Assembly (NCBI GenBank): GCA_036660615.1
Contig: JAVXAG010000070.1
Location: 1-9,692 of the forward strand
Direction of reading: 5' to 3'
Source: JAVXAG01 sp036660615
GTDB taxonomy: Bacteria > Bacillota > Clostridia > Peptostreptococcales > Anaerovoracaceae
Length of the DNA: 9,692 nucleotides
In this document: piece by piece, positions 6,550 to 9,692 of the stretch
Numbering within the stretch: position 1 is the stretch's first letter
How the letters are laid out: each line of letters starts with the position of its first letter
Program-made: the position numbers and the translations under genes
The notes under the pieces: model-generated
Seen by the model: only the letters and a program-made list of their open reading frames with translations
The model's database searches: none
Told to the model about the DNA's origin: nothing

Positions 6550-7293
6550 TTACTTGGATTTTTCTCGTTTGTATAAAATAAAGTATGCTATTAGGCATAC
6601 AGCAAAAATAGCGAAACTTATTAGTTGAGCTTGCCTAAAAGGTCCAAACATCAAACTGTCAGTACGAAGTTGTTCGACAAAACATCTTTCTACAGAATAA
6701 AGCATTCCATATAGACAGGCGATTTGACCAGGGAAAGCCCTATTTTTGTCCATGTATAATAAGAACCAAAATAACATGAAACACCAAATTGATTCATATA
6801 GGAAAGTAGGGTGGACATATTGGCCATCAACTAGAATCCCCCAAGGCAAATCAGTTGGCCCTCCATGAGCTTCCGAGTTAAAGAAATTCCCCCATCTTCC
6901 AATGGATTGTGCAAGAGCAACAGTTGGAAATGCCAAGTCGGCAAGTTCCAGAAAATTTATTTTATAATGTTTGCATACAAAATATGCAGTGATTATACCG
7001 GCAATAATGCCACCATGAATGGCAAGACCACCACCGCGGATGTTAAAAATCTTTCCAAGGTCACCAGCGTAACTGTCCCATTGGAAAATAACATAGTATA
7101 AACGTGCCCCTATAATAGAAGCTGGAATTAGCCATATTGCAAAGTCCAAGATGTGTTCAGATTCGATTCCATGTTTTGGTGCTCTTTTGTAAGAAATCAA
7201 AATAGCAAGCAAAAACCCGACGCCTATTATTAGGCCATACCACATAATATCCATCCCAAATATTGTAAAAGCCACTGGATTTGGTGCTGTCAT
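6550..7293 (-). CDS. lgt: prolipoprotein diacylglyceryl transferase
   Basis: A 247-residue integral membrane enzyme that transfers diacylglycerol from phosphatidylglycerol to the lipobox cysteine of prolipoproteins, the first step of lipoprotein maturation. Landmarks: MWYGL (17-21, family tyrosine Y19), GARLYYV (62-68), RGGGLAIHGG (86-95, with the key histidine H93), signature SIGRWGNFFNSEAHGGPT (130-147, with R133, N136 and E141), HPTFLYES (161-168), and VERCFVEQLRTDSL (201-214, with the conserved R203 and R210). About seven hydrophobic spans fit the known fold. It is slightly short but within the family's range. AAGGGG 7 bases upstream supports the ATG. It is first in a likely lgt-ychF operon and has a good promoter. 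Confidence 0.96.
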   Translation of the reverse strand: MTAPNPVAFTIFGMDIMWYGLIIGVGFLLAILISYKRAPKHGIESEHILDFAIWLIPASIIGARLYYVIFQWDSYAGDLGKIFNIRGGGLAIHGGIIAGIITAYFVCKHYKINFLELADLAFPTVALAQSIGRWGNFFNSEAHGGPTDLPWGILVDGQYVHPTFLYESIWCFMLFWFLLYMDKNRAFPGQIACLYGMLYSVERCFVEQLRTDSLMFGPFRQAQLISFAIFAVCLIAYFILYKREKSK

Positions 7294-7332
7294 AAAATAT
7301 CCCCTTTTCTGTTTAATTTAAAAACTACTTCT

Positions 7333-7361
7333 ATTATATAAAAAAATCTGTTAAAATTCAA
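7333..7361 (-). promoter_or_regulatory. sigma-A type promoter of lgt-ychF
   Basis: Minus strand has TTGAAT (7361-7356), a 17-base spacer and a perfect TATAAT (7338-7333). Predicted transcription start is near 7326, leaving a leader of about 32 bases before the lgt ATG. It occupies the 71-base divergent gap with sfsA, so the two transcription units may interfere. Confidence 0.7.
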
Positions 7362-7364
7362 TGT

Positions 7365-8069
7365 ATGAAATACATAAATATAATTGAAGGCAATTTTATA
7401 TCAAGACCTAACAGGTTTATTGCCAAAGTTTTGATAAATGGCAAGGAAGAAATGGCCCATGTAAAAAACACTGGGAGGTGCAAAGAACTGTTAACAGACA
7501 ACGCAAAGGTGTATTTGGAGGACTTTGAAGGCAGAATGGGTACGCGTAAAATGCGATATTCATTAATCGGCGTTGAGAAAAACAATTTGTTAATAAATAT
7601 GGATTCACAGGCACCAAACAAAGTAGTAGAGGAAGCCCTTTGCTCTGGAAAAGTTATTTTGCAGTCAATGGGGGAACTATCCACAATAAAACGCGAAAAA
7701 ACTTACGGTGACTCTCGCTTTGACTTTTACTTAGAGAACAAAGAAGGAAAGAGAGCTTTTCTCGAAGTCAAAGGTGTAACACTTGAAGAAAATGGCGTTG
7801 TTCGTTTTCCTGATGCGCCAACCGAAAGAGGCGTAAAGCATATAAATGAACTTATAAAAGCAAAAGCAGAGGGTTATAGTGCATATGTTTTTTTTGTGAT
7901 TCAGATGGAAGGAGTCAAATGGTTTGAGCCAAACAATGTTACCCATGCTGTCTTTGGGCAGACTCTTGCATTGGCAGAAAAAAAAGGTGTCCACATCTTG
8001 GCCTACGATTGTAAGGTTACGAGGGACACCCTGATATTAAATGATGAAGTGGCGATTAAGCTTTTATAG
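7365..8069 (+). CDS. sfsA: SfsA family protein (sugar fermentation stimulation protein)
   Basis: A 234-residue soluble protein. E. coli SfsA was first found through an effect on maltose metabolism and binds DNA; its biochemical role is unsettled. The fold is related to PD-(D/E)XK nucleases. Visible blocks: N-terminal OB-like region with FISRPNRFIAKV (11-22), AHVKNTGRCKELL (31-43), then the nuclease-like core SRFDFYLE (117-124, D120) and FLEVKGVTL (132-140, E134 and K136), followed by FPDAPTERGVKHINEL (148-163). The D...ExK triad is intact, so catalysis is possible. The length is usual for the family, and the N-terminus matches SfsA homologues. No Shine-Dalgarno sequence is visible in the 20 bases before the ATG, unlike every other gene here. 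It overlaps the convergent symporter gene by 6 bases. Confidence 0.95.
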   Translation: MKYINIIEGNFISRPNRFIAKVLINGKEEMAHVKNTGRCKELLTDNAKVYLEDFEGRMGTRKMRYSLIGVEKNNLLINMDSQAPNKVVEEALCSGKVILQSMGELSTIKREKTYGDSRFDFYLENKEGKRAFLEVKGVTLEENGVVRFPDAPTERGVKHINELIKAKAEGYSAYVFFVIQMEGVKWFEPNNVTHAVFGQTLALAEKKGVHILAYDCKVTRDTLILNDEVAIKLL

Positions 8070-8084
8070 CTTGTCGCTATTTTT
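8047..8084 (+). terminator. intrinsic terminator of sfsA inside the convergent overlap
   Basis: AAGCT (8058-8062) and AGCTT (8068-8072) form the upper stem, then GCGA (8052/3-8055) pairs with TCGC (8074-8077) across a small internal loop, with A-T and G-T pairs extending the base. A run of five T (8080-8084) follows on the plus strand. The hairpin contains both stop codons, and its right half codes for the end of the symporter. No T-tract follows on the minus strand, so it should act for sfsA only. Confidence 0.6.
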
Positions 8085-9422
8085 CTTGCTCAATTTGACT
8101 ACTACACCGCTAAGTGCAACTAAGGCAAGCACGTTTGGAATAACCATAAGACCGTTAAAGAAGTCGGCAAGTTCCCAAACAAGATCTACTTTTAGGGTAG
8201 AGCCTACTATTACAAAACCTATAACGATTATGGAGTAAAACTTTACGGCTTTTTTACCAAATAAATATTCTACGTTAATAGCACCAAAGAAGTGCCAACT
8301 TAGTATAGTTGAAAAAGCAAAGAAGAATAAACATATAGCGATGAACATGTCACCAGAACTACCAAATGTATTTACAAATGCTTGCTGTGCAAGGGCAGTA
8401 CCAGTCTTTCCAGATGACATTGCATCTGTGCAAAGAACTGAGATTGCTGTAAGATTTAGGATAATAAATGTATCGATAAATACACTAATCATTGCAATCA
8501 AACCTTGTTCGTGTGGACTTTTTGCAGTGGCTCTAGCATGTGCATGAGGTGTCGAACCCATACCAGCTTCGTTGGAAAACAGCCCTCTAGCCACGCCGTA
8601 ACGAATTGCTTGTTGAACAGTTATTCCTGCTGCGCCTCCAACAACTCCTTCTGGATCAAAAGCACCGACAAATATCATTCTAAAAGCTTCTGGAATTTGT
8701 GATGCGTTTAAGGCTAAAAGTATAACGCTTCCTATAATGTATATACACGCCATAAAAGGAACAATTTTTTCTACAACGGAGGACAATCTTCTAGTTCCAC
8801 CGATAAATATAAAAAATGCAATGGCTGCAATAAATATTCCTATGGCAAGTGGTGAAATGCTTATGTTTCTTGCATCAAAAGCACCAACAAAAGCGGAACT
8901 AATTGAATTTGATTGTACCATGATTCCCATAAAACCTAGTGCCAACACAATAAAAATCGCAAATAATACTGCTAGTACTTTGCCGAATGTTCCTTTAAAC
9001 GCTTGCTTTATGTAATAAACTGGACCACCTGTAACGTTGCCGTTTTTATCGATGGTTTTGTATTCTTGTGCCAAAGTTGCCTCGGCATAAATTGTAGACA
9101 TTCCGAAAAATGCACTGACCCACATCCAAAATATTGCACCAGGGCCTCCTGAAATCAAGGCTGTAGCAGCTCCTGCTAAGTTTCCTGTGCCAACTTGTCC
9201 GGCAATAGCTGTAGCAATGGCTTGGAAAGGTGTCATCTCTCCATTCTCACTCTTTTTGCCTTTTAGACTAAAGTTTTGGAACATCAATTTCCAACCTTGT
9301 CCAAACTTCCGAACTTGAATAAACTTTAACTTAAAGGTATATATAATACCTGTTCCGCAAAGTAGTATGATGAGAACATAACCCCACATTACTCCATTTG
9401 CTTTCATAATTAAATCTAACAT
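8064..9422 (-). CDS. sodium:alanine/glycine symporter (AGCS family)
   Basis: A 452-residue membrane transporter that imports glycine and/or alanine with Na+. AGCS hallmarks: TPFQAIATAIAGQVGTGNLA (64-83) followed by GGPGAIFWMWVSAFFGM, GGPVYYIKQAF, GGTRRLSSVVEKIVPFM, and the family signature GVARGLFSNEAGMGSTPHAHA in the middle region. About ten or eleven hydrophobic spans are visible, and the length is typical (450-490). The upstream glycine riboswitch argues that glycine is a main substrate. The frame continues 28 codons upstream to a GTG at 9506, but that stretch codes through the terminator hairpin. GAGGAG (9433-9428), 5 bases before the ATG at 9422, fixes the start. Expression should depend on the riboswitch. 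It is convergent with sfsA and overlaps its stop. Confidence 0.95.
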   Translation of the reverse strand: MLDLIMKANGVMWGYVLIILLCGTGIIYTFKLKFIQVRKFGQGWKLMFQNFSLKGKKSENGEMTPFQAIATAIAGQVGTGNLAGAATALISGGPGAIFWMWVSAFFGMSTIYAEATLAQEYKTIDKNGNVTGGPVYYIKQAFKGTFGKVLAVLFAIFIVLALGFMGIMVQSNSISSAFVGAFDARNISISPLAIGIFIAAIAFFIFIGGTRRLSSVVEKIVPFMACIYIIGSVILLALNASQIPEAFRMIFVGAFDPEGVVGGAAGITVQQAIRYGVARGLFSNEAGMGSTPHAHARATAKSPHEQGLIAMISVFIDTFIILNLTAISVLCTDAMSSGKTGTALAQQAFVNTFGSSGDMFIAICLFFFAFSTILSWHFFGAINVEYLFGKKAVKFYSIIVIGFVIVGSTLKVDLVWELADFFNGLMVIPNVLALVALSGVVVKLSKKNSDKL

Positions 9423-9427
9423 TTCTT

Positions 9428-9433
9428 CTCCTC
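9428..9433 (-). promoter_or_regulatory. ribosome binding site of the symporter gene
   Basis: Minus-strand GAGGAG, 5 bases before the ATG at 9422 and just after the terminator T-tract. It excludes the longer GTG-started frame. It is outside the terminator stem, so control is at transcription rather than by masking this site. Confidence 0.8.
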
Positions 9434-9451
9434 TAGTAATCAAAATTTCTA

Positions 9452-9488
9452 GTAATAAAATAAGAGCCATTAATATTAATAGCTCTCT
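9452..9488 (-). terminator. riboswitch-controlled intrinsic terminator
   Basis: On the minus strand, GAGAGCTATTAA pairs with TTAATGGCTCT (about 9487-9463, with one G-T pair) and is followed by TTATTTTATT. It lies between the glycine aptamer and the symporter ribosome binding site, and is the expression platform. The sequence just before it, CTCCAGAG (minus 9492-9485), can pair with the aptamer's 5' strand. Confidence 0.8.
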
Positions 9489-9518
9489 GGAGTAAGACTT
9501 TTGCACATATTTTATGCC

Positions 9519-9623
9519 CTGTCCTTTGTGCCTGAGAGACTCATCAGAATAGTAACTATTCTAACCTCCACCTTCGGCGTCCCAGGCATTGCCCACAGGC
9601 AAAACCGGAAACTCTCCAGAGTG
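9519..9623 (-). ncRNA. glycine riboswitch, single aptamer
   Basis: The minus strand carries the glycine aptamer core in the right order: GGAGAG (9617-9612) for the 5' strand of P1, the conserved CGCCGAAGG (9579-9571), and TCTCAGG...AAAGGAC (about 9537-9521) for the 3' P1 strand and tail. Internal hairpins are TGCC/GGCA near 9602-9591 and a 7-bp stem AGAATAG/CTATTCT around TTA (9563-9547). Between promoter and gene there is room for only one aptamer, so this is a singlet. Small flanking hairpins, TGGCG/CGCCA upstream (9637-9624) and AGGAC...GTCTT downstream (about 9525-9495), could be the 'ghost aptamer' remnant known from singlets. The context of an AGCS symporter is typical. Direction of control is inferred, see findings. 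Confidence 0.93.
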
Positions 9624-9646
9624 TGGCGTAAACGCCAACGATTTAT

Positions 9647-9675
9647 ATGTTAACATACTGTATACAAGATTGCAA
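9647..9675 (-). promoter_or_regulatory. extended -10 promoter for riboswitch-symporter
   Basis: Minus strand TTGCAA (9675-9670), 17-base spacer, then TAACAT (9652-9647) preceded by TGT, giving an extended -10 (TGnTAACAT). The predicted start near 9640 is about 17 bases before the aptamer. A less well spaced alternative is TTGTAT with TATAAA slightly downstream. Confidence 0.55.
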
Positions 9676-9692
9676 GGAAAGTTTTAAGAGGC

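Noticed and set aside
9423..9506. 28-codon N-terminal extension of the symporter starting at GTG
   Set aside because: It codes through the riboswitch terminator hairpin and lacks a good ribosome binding site. GAGGAG precedes the ATG at 9422.
9490..9530. Second glycine aptamer making a tandem riboswitch
   Set aside because: Neither the CGCCGAAGG-like core nor a second GGAGAG is found between the aptamer and the gene or between promoter and aptamer.

Overview
The window is AT-rich chromosomal DNA from a low-GC Gram-positive bacterium, most likely an anaerobic member of the Clostridia (Bacillota). This rests on base composition, strong GGAG-type ribosome binding sites, sigma-A-like promoters, classical stem-plus-T-tract terminators, and protein families common in Firmicutes (an ABC exporter pair, an AGCS symporter under a glycine riboswitch, and Lgt, YchF and SfsA). 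I see no mobile element, CRISPR array, rRNA or tRNA gene, and no frameshifted gene. Almost all of the sequence is coding.

Layout from left to right. (1) Positions 50-2357, plus strand: an ABC exporter operon with an ATPase followed 1 base later by a large membrane permease. (2) Positions 2428-4181, plus strand: an ornithine cyclodeaminase/mu-crystallin-family dehydrogenase followed by a stand-alone B3/4 domain protein related to the editing domain of phenylalanyl-tRNA synthetase beta. (3) Positions 4182-5213, minus strand: a YeiH-type putative sulfate/sulfite exporter whose stop codon directly abuts that of the B3/4 gene. It has its own clear promoter. (4) Positions 5340-7293, minus strand: lgt (lipoprotein maturation), then ychF (translation-associated ATPase), transcribed from a good promoter in the lgt-sfsA gap and closed by a strong terminator. 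(5) Positions 7365-8069, plus strand: sfsA, divergent from lgt. (6) Positions 8064-9422, minus strand: an Na+/alanine-glycine symporter, convergent with sfsA and overlapping it by 6 bases. It is preceded by a promoter, a single-aptamer glycine riboswitch and an intrinsic terminator.

The genes do not form one pathway. The clearest regulatory unit is the riboswitch-symporter: glycine in the cell senses and adjusts its own uptake. Base-pairing options in the leader suggest, as inference, that glycine turns the gene off. The least understood pair is the cyclodeaminase-family enzyme plus solo B3/4 protein, whose co-transcription hints at a link between an unusual amino acid (or imino acid) and clearance of mischarged tRNA. 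Most other content is ordinary housekeeping, and I do not see a convincing new multi-gene system.
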